Shown here piece by piece: positions 28,381 to 37,556 of a DNA stretch of 64,000 bases. Position 1 is the first letter of the stretch. Every line of letters starts with the position of its first letter. A model generated the notes under the pieces. The model was not told the origin of the DNA, did no database searches, and was given only the letters and a program-made list of their open reading frames with translations. Source of the DNA: Microscillaceae bacterium (GTDB lineage Bacteria > Bacteroidota > Bacteroidia > Cytophagales > Microscillaceae); contig JAABSX010000010.1 of assembly GCA_011390205.1 (NCBI GenBank), positions 1 through 64,000 of the forward strand. The letters are read 5' to 3'. The position numbers were made by a program, and so were the translations under genes.

Positions 28381-29448
28381 ATGAGCATCGCATTAATTAC
28401 AGGTTCGGCAGGGCTGATAGGCAGCGAAGCCGTGAGTTTCTTTGCCGAGAAGTTCGATAAAATCATCGGAATAGACAACAATACCCGCCAAATACTCTTT
28501 GGGGCAGATGCCTCCGTGCAGTGGAACATAGACCGCCTCAAAAGCGAAATGAAGCAATACGAACACTATTCGGCAGATATTCGGAACTATACTGATATAG
28601 AAAAAATATTTCAAAGATATGGCACAGACATCAAGCTCATCGTGCATACTGCTGCACAACCCAGCCATGATTGGGCAGCCAAAGAACCCTTGACCAATTT
28701 TACCATCAATGCCAATGGCACACTCAATCTCTTAGAACTTACCCGTCAGTACTGCGAAAAAGCCGTCTTTATCTTCACCTCTACCAACAAAGTCTATGGC
28801 GATACGCCCAACCGCTTGCCGCTCATAGAGCAGGCAACTCGCTGGGAAATAGACGCAACACACCCCTATTTTGAGAAAGGCATAGACGAGCTGATGAGCA
28901 TAGATCAGACCAAACACGCTCTTTTTGGGGCTTCTAAAGTGGCTGCAGATGTAGTAGCTCAAGAGTATGGGCAGTATTTTGGGATGAATGTAGGCATTTT
29001 CAGAGGGGGCTGTCTCACAGGGCCCAAGCACTCGGGCACGCAGTTGCACGGCTTTCTTTCTTACCTCATGAAATGCGCCATCACAGGCGAGCATTACACC
29101 GTATTTGGCTACAAAGGCAAGCAAGTCCGTGACAACATTCACTCTTGGGACTTGGTCAATATGTTTTGGCACTTTTATCAAAACCCTCGCCAAGGCGAAG
29201 TTTATAATGCAGGCGGAAGCCGCTTCTCTAACTGCTCTATGCAAGAAGGCATAGCGATTTGCGAAGAAATCACAGGCAAAAAAATGGACTATGCCTACAC
29301 AGACGATAACCGCATAGGCGACCATATTTGGTGGATTTCTGATGTGTCTAAGTTTCAAGCCCATTACCCTGAATGGCAATACAAATACAACCTACACGAT
29401 ATTCTGAGCCAAATCTTCGCTGAGATGAAAGACCGAGTAAGGATATAA
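28381..29448 (+). CDS. NAD-dependent epimerase, CDP-paratose 2-epimerase-like
   Basis: 355 residues, extended SDR fold. The Rossmann motif is [10 protein letters not shown] (residues 8-17), with TSTNKVYGD near residue 136 as in CDP-tyvelose/paratose 2-epimerases, and [10 protein letters not shown]. The usual YxxxK is FGASK here, with Phe replacing the catalytic Tyr, so the mechanism may depend on other residues or the family may differ. It probably supplies the nucleotide sugar for the adjacent GT2. Confidence 0.8.
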   Translation: MSIALITGSAGLIGSEAVSFFAEKFDKIIGIDNNTRQILFGADASVQWNIDRLKSEMKQYEHYSADIRNYTDIEKIFQRYGTDIKLIVHTAAQPSHDWAAKEPLTNFTINANGTLNLLELTRQYCEKAVFIFTSTNKVYGDTPNRLPLIEQATRWEIDATHPYFEKGIDELMSIDQTKHALFGASKVAADVVAQEYGQYFGMNVGIFRGGCLTGPKHSGTQLHGFLSYLMKCAITGEHYTVFGYKGKQVRDNIHSWDLVNMFWHFYQNPRQGEVYNAGGSRFSNCSMQEGIAICEEITGKKMDYAYTDDNRIGDHIWWISDVSKFQAHYPEWQYKYNLHDILSQIFAEMKDRVRI

Positions 29449-29501
29449 GATATAAACGCAAAGTATAGCTCTACCTCAAATCAGCCTGCGTACCCGAGAA
29501 G

Positions 29502-29571
29502 GTAAATATTATCAGCAAAATTAAGATGGGAAAATAGGCAGGCATTTGTATAAAATAAGAAAGCCTTCACT
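29502..29571 (+). repeat. Downstream copy of the 70-bp direct repeat (acylase 3' remnant)
   Basis: Matches 26286-26355 at 67 of 70 positions, including codons VNIISKIKMGK and the stop. Weaker similarity to the acylase end continues upstream to about 29460 with small indels, as expected for a decaying duplicate. It runs into a complete hairpin terminator that the first copy has lost. Confidence 0.85.
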
Positions 29572-29605
29572 CGAGAGTATATACTTTCAAGTGAAGGCTT
29601 TTCAC
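29560..29605. terminator. Bidirectional terminator between the sugar island and rnr
   Basis: The stem AAGCCTTCACT pairs with AGTGAAGGCTT, and the inner GAGAGT/ACTTTC pairs extend it. A and T runs on both sides let it serve both convergent units. Its left arm lies inside the direct repeat, so it was probably the original acylase terminator. Confidence 0.8.
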
Positions 29606-29606
29606 A

Positions 29607-31787
29607 CTAATCAGAAATCAGCACCAAGTCCATGGTTCTTTTCTCGAGGTTGGTGTCTTTTACCCTTACTTTTACAGTATCTCCAAAGCCCAGAATCCGT
29701 TTGCTGCGTCTGCCTATCAGGCGGTAATTGTCTGAATCTAGCTCATAAAAATCATCTAACAAATCACTGACACGCACCATGCCCTCGCATTTGGTTTCTA
29801 CGATTTCTACATAAATGCCCCATTCCGTTACACCCGTGATGATACCCTCGAATGCCTTGTCTTCTTGGTATTGCATATACTCTACCTGTTTGTATTTAAT
29901 CGAAGCCCGCTCTGCATCGGCAGCACGTTTTTCCATATCAGTAGAGTGCTTGCATTTTGCTTCATAATCTTCTTTGTCCACACTGTCTTTTTTATCTAAA
30001 TAATACTGTAAAAGACGGTGCGACATCATGTCAGGGTAGCGGCGAATGGGAGATGTAAAATGGGTATAGTGTTGAAAAGCCAAGCCAAAATGTCCAATGG
30101 CTTCGGTGCTGTAGCGTGCCTTTGCCATGGTGCGGATGGCAAGGTACTGTAGCACATCTTGCTGAGCTGTGCCATGGGTCTTGTCTATCATTTGGTTAAG
30201 AGATTGAGAGATGGCTTTGCCTTTGGTAGCTACATCATAGCCAAATTTTTTGGCAAATACAGCGAAGTTTTGGAGTTTTTCGGCATCGGGGCTTTCGTGG
30301 ACTCTATAGATCATCGTCTTGTGGTTTTTGGCGTCTTTGCCTTCTTTCATAAAATAGACAAACTCAGCCACATACTTATTGGCAAGGAGCATAAACTCTT
30401 CTATGAGTCTGTGGGCATCTTTGCGTTCTTTGATGTAGATGCCTACGGGTTTAAATTTTTCATCTAGTTGAAACTTCACTTCAGGCGTTTCGAAGTTCAT
30501 AGCACCAGATTTGAATCTTTTTTGGGTAAATTTCTTGGCAAGACGGTTCAGTGTCTGTAATTCTTCTACAAAATCTCCTTTCCCTGTTTCCATGACTTCT
30601 TGGGCTTCTTCATAGCTGAACCTTCTATCAGAGTGAATCACAGTGCGTCCAAACCATTTTGTGAGCACTTCGGCATTGTCATTGATTTCAAAGATTGCCG
30701 AGAAGGTCAGTTTGTCTTCATGTGGGCGTAGTGAGCAAAGCTCATTGGAAAGCCTTTCGGGGAGCATAGGCACTACCCTATCCACAAGATAGACAGAAGT
30801 AGCACGGTTGTAGGCCTCTTTTTCTAGGAGGGTGTTGGGTTTTACGTAGTGGGTTACGTCTGCAATGTGTACACCTATCTCCCAGTTTCCGTTTTCTAGC
30901 TTTCTGATGGAGAGTGCATCATCAAAATCTTTGGCATCTGCGGGGTCTATGGTGCATGTCGGGATGCCTCTCATATCACGTCTTTTGGTGATTTCTGTCT
31001 TGTGGATTTCGGTGGGGATGTGCTTTGCCTCCTCGATGACTTCCTCTGGAAAATCAGTGGGCAGCCCAAACTCAGCCAAGATGGCGTGCATCTCTGTTTC
31101 GTGCATGCCTGCTTTGCCCAGCACTTGTTTTACAGAGCCTACGGGGCTGCTTTTGGCATCGTGCCATTCGTGCACTTTCACGATTACTTTATCTCCGTGC
31201 CTTGCACCATTGATTTGGTTATGAGGTACAAAAATATCTAAGTGCATTTTTCGGTTGTCAGCTATGACAAATGCGTATCGGTCGGAGAGTTCTATTTTTC
31301 CTACAAATTCATCTTTTGTTCTGGAGATAATCTCTGTTACCTCCCCCTCTATTTTTTTGCCTGAGCGCATAGGCAATATACGTACTTTGACACGGTCTCC
31401 GTCTAGAGCAAATTTGAGGTCATCGGCATTGACCCAGATGTCATCTTCTTGTCCTTCACAGACGACAAATGCAAACTTAGGATTCACAAAATCTACTACG
31501 CCCTCTATGGCTTCTTGTGCTTCGCTGCCACGGTAATAGCCTTCGTTGTCCATGCTTACTTCACCCATTTGGGCAAGTTTTTCGAGGTCTTCGGCAAGTT
31601 TACTTTTGAGTATTCGGCTTCTTACATCAAGTTTTCTAAAAAGCTGTTTGATAGAAATGCCTTGATGCGGGTTTTCTTTGAAGTATTGGCGGATTGTTTC
31701 TAAGAAGCTAGGTGTATTAGTGGGTTTTTTCTTCTTTTTATTTTGTGTTTTTGTGTTGGTTCTTTTCTTTTTTTCTTCGTTATTCAT
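29607..31787 (-). CDS. rnr: Ribonuclease R
   Basis: A 726-residue 3'-5' exoribonuclease for structured RNA. It starts with a very basic tail (KKKRTNTKTQNKKKKKPTN), then an HTH-like region, cold-shock domains and the RNB domain. RNB contains TCTIDPADAKDFDDALSIR, whose Asp residues bind Mg2+, and HYTHFTSPIRRYPDMMSHRL. A C-terminal S1 domain follows (FEGIITGVTEWGIYVEIVET). It helps tmRNA-mediated mRNA decay, which fits with ssrA although they are not linked. Alone in its transcription unit. Confidence 0.95.
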   Translation of the reverse strand: MNNEEKKKRTNTKTQNKKKKKPTNTPSFLETIRQYFKENPHQGISIKQLFRKLDVRSRILKSKLAEDLEKLAQMGEVSMDNEGYYRGSEAQEAIEGVVDFVNPKFAFVVCEGQEDDIWVNADDLKFALDGDRVKVRILPMRSGKKIEGEVTEIISRTKDEFVGKIELSDRYAFVIADNRKMHLDIFVPHNQINGARHGDKVIVKVHEWHDAKSSPVGSVKQVLGKAGMHETEMHAILAEFGLPTDFPEEVIEEAKHIPTEIHKTEITKRRDMRGIPTCTIDPADAKDFDDALSIRKLENGNWEIGVHIADVTHYVKPNTLLEKEAYNRATSVYLVDRVVPMLPERLSNELCSLRPHEDKLTFSAIFEINDNAEVLTKWFGRTVIHSDRRFSYEEAQEVMETGKGDFVEELQTLNRLAKKFTQKRFKSGAMNFETPEVKFQLDEKFKPVGIYIKERKDAHRLIEEFMLLANKYVAEFVYFMKEGKDAKNHKTMIYRVHESPDAEKLQNFAVFAKKFGYDVATKGKAISQSLNQMIDKTHGTAQQDVLQYLAIRTMAKARYSTEAIGHFGLAFQHYTHFTSPIRRYPDMMSHRLLQYYLDKKDSVDKEDYEAKCKHSTDMEKRAADAERASIKYKQVEYMQYQEDKAFEGIITGVTEWGIYVEIVETKCEGMVRVSDLLDDFYELDSDNYRLIGRRSKRILGFGDTVKVRVKDTNLEKRTMDLVLISD

Positions 31788-32187
31788 CTTTTTTAAATTT
31801 TTAAGGCCTTGTTTTTCAGCCTATTTTGATTTGTGGTATTTGGAGAGGAGGCAAGTGAGCAGTAGCATCTGGGTATCCTTCTTACAAAATTAGAAAATTT
31901 AGGCAAATAATTCTTTTTTCTATGCGTAAATTCTTGTTTTGTTTGAGTAAGGAAGGTTATATTTTTTTGCGAAACACGGCTTTTGGATAGTATGAGGTGT
32001 GAGTATTGCCGTAAGTTTGATGCAAGCATTACTTGACTTTGGTAGAAATGCTCAAAAGTTGAATTTTTGATGTATTCTGAGCTTAAAACCACTTAAGTTT
32101 TAGAATAGTTCGATGCCCACCACGATTTCACAAAAAATAAATGTGCTGATGTACCTGGTTATCTCCTTGTCGTTGTATAAAAAGAGC
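31788..32187. other. Non-coding spacer upstream of rnr
   Basis: About 400 bp with no credible ORF. It should carry the rnr promoter. Only the terminator of the neighbouring gene (next entry) is recognisable. Confidence 0.45.
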
Positions 32188-32224
32188 AAAACCTTTAGAT
32201 AAACATAGCTTATCTAAAGGTTTT
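32188..32224. terminator. Terminator of the TonB/T9SS mosaic gene
   Basis: A perfect 15-bp inverted repeat (AAAACCTTTAGATAA and its complement) with a 7-nt loop lies 33 bp past the stop of the minus-strand gene at 32258. Confidence 0.85.
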
Positions 32225-32257
32225 GACATTGCCAGAAACAAAAATCCTTGTTTTTAT

Positions 32258-33547
32258 TTATTTTTCTATGACTACTCGGCGGTAAGTTAGCGTATCTCCC
32301 ATCATAATTTGTAAGATATAAGTACCCACTTCTAGGTGGCTTACCTCCCAAGCAAAAGTCTGAGTACCTGCTTTGTAGTTTTGCTCCAAGATAATTTGCT
32401 TTTTGCCTGTGCGTTGGTTATGTGCAGTGATTTGTACCTTTTCATTTTGAGGGATTTCCAAATCAATATTTACTATTTTTTTACTTGGATTGGGATAGAG
32501 ATTGATTTTGTAGGCATCAGTATTGGGTATTTCTATGGTAGCCGCTTGCACTCCTTTTTTAGTATAAATCAAAATGACTCCGTATTTTCCTTTGTTTCCG
32601 TATTTTTCAAGGGCGGTTTCACCTTTGAGCACATCAATAGATTCAATACTTTTGGGGTCAAGGCTTTTGAGGGCTTCATTGCTAGAGATTATTCCGTCTA
32701 AAACTATCAGAGGAGAGGCATTTACGGCTACTTCCTCTATCTCAACCTCTATTTCTTCTTCGTTGGCTACTTCTTTTACATCTCCTAATTTAAACACAAT
32801 GGGCAATGACATCCGTACATTTACTACTTTGCCACGCTGTGCACCTGGTTTCCATTTTTCGGCATTTTGCAATACTTTGATTGCCTCTTCATCACAGCCA
32901 TGCCCGATTCCTTTGAGTACTTTGATGTCTGTAAGTGAGCCGTCTTTTGTTACCGTAAACTGTACGAATACTTTTCCTTCTATGCCTGCTTTTCGTGCTT
33001 CTTCTGGGTATTTTAGGTTTTTGCCGATGTACTCATAGAAGGTCTGCATGCCTTCTTTGGGTTCGGGCATGTTCTCAACTATCACGAAGATTTCTTCTTT
33101 TGGAATCTCCATGATGTCAGTTTCATTTAACTTGAATAATACAGGAATCGTTATATTACTATGCACAGGTCTGCCACGCTGTGTACCTGGATTCCATTTT
33201 TCGGCATTTTGCAATACCCTGATTGCCTCTTCATCACAGCCATATCCGATTCCTCTAAGCACTTTGATGTCTGTAAGTGAGCCGTCTTTTGTGATTGTAA
33301 ACTGTACGAATACTTTTCCTTCTATGCCTGCTTTTCGTGCTTCTTCTGGATATTTCATGTTTTCTGTCACGTATTTGTAAAAGGCTGGCATGCCTCCTTT
33401 GGGTTCGGGGTGGGTTTCCATTATATATATGCAACCATCTTCTTCTTGTTCTACTTGCTGTGGTGGAATAGGTGTCTGTGCCAAACAAAATCCTGTGGAA
33501 AGTGCAAAGCAAATGAGCCAAATTGTGTAAAGCGTTAAATTTTTCAT
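32258..33547 (-). CDS. Mosaic secreted protein: two TonB C-terminal domains, receptor-plug-like segment, T9SS sorting domain
   Basis: 429 residues from the ATG at 33547, which gives a clean signal peptide (ending FCLAQ). Two near-identical TonB C-terminal domains follow, near residues 45-125 and 150-235; each has GMPAFYKYV/GMQTFYEYI, YPEEARKAGIEGKVFVQF and GCDEEAI. Next is a segment like the plug of SusC-type receptors: PLIVLDGIISSNEALKSLDP and IESIDVLKGE. The last 80 residues are a type IX secretion sorting domain (NLYPNPSKKIVNIDLEIP to the C-terminus). It has no membrane anchor, so it is not an ordinary energy transducer; it is more likely on the cell surface. Upstream starts at 33586 are disfavoured. 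Confidence 0.85.
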   Translation of the reverse strand: MKNLTLYTIWLICFALSTGFCLAQTPIPPQQVEQEEDGCIYIMETHPEPKGGMPAFYKYVTENMKYPEEARKAGIEGKVFVQFTITKDGSLTDIKVLRGIGYGCDEEAIRVLQNAEKWNPGTQRGRPVHSNITIPVLFKLNETDIMEIPKEEIFVIVENMPEPKEGMQTFYEYIGKNLKYPEEARKAGIEGKVFVQFTVTKDGSLTDIKVLKGIGHGCDEEAIKVLQNAEKWKPGAQRGKVVNVRMSLPIVFKLGDVKEVANEEEIEVEIEEVAVNASPLIVLDGIISSNEALKSLDPKSIESIDVLKGETALEKYGNKGKYGVILIYTKKGVQAATIEIPNTDAYKINLYPNPSKKIVNIDLEIPQNEKVQITAHNQRTGKKQIILEQNYKAGTQTFAWEVSHLEVGTYILQIMMGDTLTYRRVVIEK

Positions 33548-33677
33548 TTTGTTGAATTTTAGTAAATAAATAATTCCAATGCCCAAATGTAAACTATTTT
33601 TTTAGTTAAAACTAATTTAATAGTTGTATTTTTAGAATTAATTTATTTTTTTCAGAGAAAAAGCCTATTTTTAGGAA

Positions 33678-34508
33678 ATGAAGAGCATTCAGACTTATAC
33701 AGACCAAATGGGAAGGCGTGTAGAGATTCCTTCCTCACCAAAGCGAATTATTTCGCTTGTACCTTCTCAGACAGAGCTACTCTTTGAGCTTGGTTTAGAG
33801 TATAAAGTGCAGGGCATCACAAAGTTTTGTGTGCATCCTGAACAGTATTTCAAAGAAAAAACCAAGATAGGAGGCACTAAAAATTTTAATTTTGAAAGAA
33901 TAGAAGCCCTTGAGCCTGACCTCATCATTGGCAACAAAGAAGAAAATTACCAAGAAGGCATCGAACAGCTTGCCCAAAAATACCCCGTCTGGATGAGTGA
34001 TATTACAGAAATAGAAGATGCTTGGGAGATGATGACCAGCATAGGTAACATCACACAGCGAAGCCAAGAGGCTGATAGACTGGTCGGGGAGTTAAAAGAA
34101 ACCTTCTCAGCCTATTCAGATTGGCTGCATGGCTTTTTACCGCAGCCTATCAAAGTAGCGTATTTTATCTGGCGAAAACCTTGGATGGTGGCAGGTGGAG
34201 ATACATTTATAGACAAAATGCTCCAAAAGGCAGGTTTTGAGAATGTTTTTGGGCATCTGAGCCGTTATCCTGAGATAGATTTGGGAGATTTGCAAGTCCA
34301 AGAACCTGAATGGATTTTGCTTTCCTCAGAGCCTTACCCTTTCAAAGAAGAAAAGCATTTTGCCGAAATCAAAGAAATCTATCCAAAGGCTAAAATTAAA
34401 CTGGTAGATGGTGAGTTATTTTCTTGGTATGGGAGCCGCCTGAAATACAGCATTCCTTACTTTAAAAAACTACTCCGAGAGATGTGGGGAGACGAACGCA
34501 TTGCCTAA
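33678..34508 (+). CDS. Helical-backbone metal-receptor (BtuF/FhuD-like) protein without signal peptide
   Basis: 276 residues with the two-lobed fold of class III binding proteins. Lobe 1 has RRVEIPSSPKRIISLVPSQT and EALEPDLIIGNKEE; a connecting helix and lobe 2 (PEWILLSSEPYPFKEE) follow. Relatives bind vitamin B12, haem or Fe-siderophores for ABC import. No signal peptide or lipobox is visible and no BtuCD genes are nearby, so either the start is misplaced or it acts in the cytoplasm. The kptA gene follows after 40 bp. Confidence 0.8.
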   Translation: MKSIQTYTDQMGRRVEIPSSPKRIISLVPSQTELLFELGLEYKVQGITKFCVHPEQYFKEKTKIGGTKNFNFERIEALEPDLIIGNKEENYQEGIEQLAQKYPVWMSDITEIEDAWEMMTSIGNITQRSQEADRLVGELKETFSAYSDWLHGFLPQPIKVAYFIWRKPWMVAGGDTFIDKMLQKAGFENVFGHLSRYPEIDLGDLQVQEPEWILLSSEPYPFKEEKHFAEIKEIYPKAKIKLVDGELFSWYGSRLKYSIPYFKKLLREMWGDERIA

Positions 34509-34548
34509 CTTTACATAAACATACTCTAAAATTAAAACCTTAATATTT

Positions 34549-35094
34549 GTGCAAACCGACAAAACCCTTAGTAAATTTCTCAGCCTTGTACTCAGGCATC
34601 AGCCACAGCTCATTGAACTAGAGCTAGACGAAAATGGCTGGGTAAGTGTGGACGAACTCCTAGATAAAGCCAACAAAAACGGCAAAGGCATTCAAGTTGA
34701 TTTTGAAAAGCTCAAAGAAATAGTAGCCAATAACGACAAACAAAGGTTTGCTTTTAATGAAACTTTTGACAGAATCCGAGCCAATCAAGGACACTCATTA
34801 GAGGTGGATTTGGCACTTGAGCCACAAGTGCCACCCGATGTTCTCTACCATGGCACCGCCCAACAAAACATAGAAGCCATCAAAAAGGAAGGACTCAAAA
34901 GACAAAATAGACAGCACGTACACTTGTCTAGTAACACAGAAACTGCACTAAAAGTAGGGGCACGCCATGGCAGACCCATCGTACTGCACATAAAAGCAGG
35001 TGAAATGCAGCAAAAAGGCGAAATCTTTTATCTTTCTAAAAATGGGGTTTGGCTGGTAGATAAAGTTCTACCTCAATACATAGATATTGATTAA
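34549..35094 (+). CDS. kptA: RNA 2'-phosphotransferase (Tpt1/KptA family)
   Basis: 181 residues. The family removes a 2'-phosphate from RNA onto NAD+, making ADP-ribose 1'',2''-cyclic phosphate. N-terminal winged-helix part: LSKFLSLVLRHQPQ and ELDENGWVSVDELL. The NAD+-binding ART-like part has LYHGTAQQNIEAIKKEGL, QHVHLS and ARHGRPIVLHI. In bacteria there is no tRNA splicing of the yeast kind, so the physiological substrate is unclear. The start is GTG; no upstream ATG fits. Confidence 0.92.
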   Translation: MQTDKTLSKFLSLVLRHQPQLIELELDENGWVSVDELLDKANKNGKGIQVDFEKLKEIVANNDKQRFAFNETFDRIRANQGHSLEVDLALEPQVPPDVLYHGTAQQNIEAIKKEGLKRQNRQHVHLSSNTETALKVGARHGRPIVLHIKAGEMQQKGEIFYLSKNGVWLVDKVLPQYIDID

Positions 35095-35190
35095 ACTGCC
35101 TGTAGCTGCAAGGCATTTATGCTCATTTAATGACACCAAGACGTTTTTGGTATCTTCACAAAATAAAACACGTGCGGAACTTATGAAGCA

Positions 35191-35221
35191 GAAAAAGCCC
35201 ATGACTTAAGCAATCATGGGC
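35191..35221 (-). terminator. Terminator of rplS
   Basis: On the minus strand the stem GCCCATGA / TCATGGGC, with a 9-nt loop, is followed by five T. It starts 40 bp after the rplS stop. Confidence 0.8.
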
Positions 35222-35260
35222 GATGTGTATATCGGCTATTCAGTGGGCAGTATTTGCTGC

Positions 35261-35623
35261 CTACTTTTGAGCTATTTTTTCTTTGATACGGGCAGCTTTA
35301 CCGCTTTTACCTCTGAGGTAGAAAAGGCGTGCACGGCGTACAGCACCTTTGCGTACTACTTCTATTTTCTCGATGTTGGGAGAAAGCAAGGGAAATACAC
35401 GCTCTACACCGATGCCACTAGATACTTTACGTACTGTAAAAGTTTCTCCGTTGGTGTTAGGGTTTCGGCGCTGAATGACAGTTCCTTTGAATACTTGGAT
35501 ACGTTCTTTATTTCCTTCTCGGATTCTTACAGATACATTTAGCGTATCTCCAGCTTTAAAGTCAGGAAAGGAGGCACGAATTTCTTGTGAGTCGGCTTCC
35601 ACTAATTTTATTAAATCGTTCAT
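35261..35623 (-). CDS. rplS: 50S ribosomal protein L19
   Basis: 120 residues from the ATG at 35623; the frame extends to 35662, but [19 protein letters not shown] is the family's usual start. Motifs [20 protein letters not shown] and the core [20 protein letters not shown] are diagnostic. L19 lies at the 30S-50S interface. The usual partners rpsP-rimM-trmD are not adjacent, so it is a lone gene here. A terminator follows. Confidence 0.95.
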   Translation of the reverse strand: MNDLIKLVEADSQEIRASFPDFKAGDTLNVSVRIREGNKERIQVFKGTVIQRRNPNTNGETFTVRKVSSGIGVERVFPLLSPNIEKIEVVRKGAVRRARLFYLRGKSGKAARIKEKIAQK

Positions 35624-35745
35624 ATTAATTCCAAAATGAAGGTTCGTAAAAAAGAGTTGCAAATATAGGTACTTTGCATCAATTTTCCGAACAATGCGGC
35701 TACTTAGGTTTAAAGTTTTATAAATTTAGGTTTTGAAGCACCAAT

Positions 35746-36882
35746 TTACTGCATAATTTCGGCCAATGGGCCACTAGGGTTAAACAAGACTGCCAAATCT
35801 TGATAGCTAATTTTCACATATCCACAGCCTCTAAGTTTGTAGGGCAGTCTTTCGGTAAGGTGAAAAGTGATTTTATCTTTGCTCAAAGAGAAGGAGGTAT
35901 TTTCTTCGGGTTTTACTCGGCAGGCTTCGAGTTGTTCTGGGGTAAGTGCCCCTCCACAAGATTTGCTGATACGTGCCTGAATTACCGCATTGAGTTGCTC
36001 AAAAGCATTGGCATTAAACAGGTCTCTGAGTTCGTATTGTTTTCCTCTCTTAAAGTTAATATTAATTCCGTGTGAGTCATCAAATAGTTGTGTATCGTTA
36101 TTTTTGGAGAGGTGGTGGTGCTTGCAGATGCTGATAAATTCATTGGCAAGGAAGGTAATCTCAAATTTTACGTCTTCACTAAAGGGGTAGGTTACTTTGT
36201 CAATGCTATCAACAAGGGTCTTAGACTCAAAATATTTTTCTATCACTTGGTTCACTTTATTAGAGATATATTCATTAGGAATGCCCAGTAAGACGGGATA
36301 GGTGATTTTCAAGCTCTGTTTGTTGTCAGAAGATTTGCGGTTGAGCTCTAGCTCATCTATTTTAATTTTGTAGTTTTCTTTGCTTTCATCTACTTGCAGC
36401 ACCACAGGGATACCCGTATTGTTTTCGGCAGCGTTCCAGTTGGCTTTTATTTGCCCTTCATCTATTTTTCCGCTCATATTCCCCAGTACATCTCCTTGGG
36501 CATTGTAAAGTATGAGGTGGATTGTTTGGTTGTCAGCTTCTATTTTGCCCTTGATATCCTGATTTTCGAGCTTGCTCATTGTCCACCATTTGCCTGAGAG
36601 CTCGCTTCCGTAGCGTCTGAGGTTTATCTGCAAACTTCCTACACTAGGGATTGTCCCCCTGAAAGATTTATCAAAATTATCTAATTGGGGTGGGATAGTA
36701 GAAATACCTGCCAGTTGAGTATTTTCTTTTTTTGCATTGCTGAGGCTATCCTGTTGTGTTTCTTGGCTACTTGTGTTGCTGCTGCTACAAGACCATACGC
36801 CCCAGATGATGCCAAGAGTTATGACCAGACTCACTCCTGAGTAAGCGATGATTTTTTTGATTTTTCGGGATAAAAAGTCCAT
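35746..36882 (-). CDS. DUF3298/RsiV-like lipoprotein
   Basis: 378 residues. The hydrophobic segment IAYSGVSLVITLGIIWGVWS leads to a lipobox-like SC (Cys32). A Ser/Gln/Asn-rich linker follows, then a beta-rich region near residues 70-165. The DUF3298-like C-terminal domain covers about 190-378, ending KISYQDLAVLFNPSGPLAEI. RsiV relatives bind lysozyme or act as anti-sigma factors, but no sigma factor gene is adjacent. The function is open; the envelope location is well supported. Confidence 0.7.
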   Translation of the reverse strand: MDFLSRKIKKIIAYSGVSLVITLGIIWGVWSCSSSNTSSQETQQDSLSNAKKENTQLAGISTIPPQLDNFDKSFRGTIPSVGSLQINLRRYGSELSGKWWTMSKLENQDIKGKIEADNQTIHLILYNAQGDVLGNMSGKIDEGQIKANWNAAENNTGIPVVLQVDESKENYKIKIDELELNRKSSDNKQSLKITYPVLLGIPNEYISNKVNQVIEKYFESKTLVDSIDKVTYPFSEDVKFEITFLANEFISICKHHHLSKNNDTQLFDDSHGININFKRGKQYELRDLFNANAFEQLNAVIQARISKSCGGALTPEQLEACRVKPEENTSFSLSKDKITFHLTERLPYKLRGCGYVKISYQDLAVLFNPSGPLAEIMQ

Positions 36883-37556
36883 TCTTATGTATAGATTTTA
36901 GTTTTTAAAAGCTTGAGTTATGATAAATATCAGTATGATTTAACCAATTTTTTATTTGTGCAAACGTAGCACTTTTCTGAAAAATGCTGTGTCTAAATCA
37001 TAGATGATAAGTAAGATATTTATGCGAAATACTTCCTATTTCTGTTTTATGTAGTTTGAAGCCTTTGTATTAAGCTTTCATCTCGGTTTTGTGAGCATAT
37101 CTTCTGTGTAAATCAAGAGTATAGACAAGCCCTTTTTTTGCGTATTTTTAGTCAAAGTATTTTTGCGCTTATATCTTATAAATAATTGATTATCAGTGGT
37201 TTAATACACAAAAACCATTGTGTGCTACTTATCAATCATTGCCTAAAACAGCAGGATTCAATCTTGTGTGTCTGCTGCCCCTGTCATTTGGGAGATAACT
37301 TACAATGATTATTCCAAAATTATTTGTTTTTTGTAGAAGAATCATTGTGTTGCTTCGTGTTATTTATTTTGCTTGTGCCGAATCTTATGTATGAAGGCTA
37401 CAAAATCATTCTTCTTTGCTTAATTCATGATTTATCACATACTTTGCTTGGCATTGCTCAAAGGCTGTATATCTTTGCAATCAAAGAACATTTTATAAAA
37501 AGTAAATTTTTGATTTTAAATATTTATTTTTAAGATAACACTAAGCCTTACGCATT
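36883..37556. other. Non-coding spacer before murE
   Basis: 674 bp between divergent genes. A 69-codon frame at 37324 has no family resemblance and hydrophobic but erratic composition, so I do not call it. I see no RNA gene or terminator. Confidence 0.5.

Noticed and set aside
31793-32092. A 99-codon minus-strand frame upstream of rnr
   Set aside because: Basic and Ser/Gln-rich composition without any motif; it fills most of the only place for the rnr promoter.
32820-33405. Repeated DNA in the TonB mosaic gene taken as an assembly artefact
   Set aside because: The two copies differ at several positions and both keep an intact frame, so a real domain duplication is more likely.
37324-37533. 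A 69-codon hydrophobic frame upstream of murE
   Set aside because: No signal-peptide pattern, no family likeness and no terminator; AT-rich spacer sequence easily yields such a frame.
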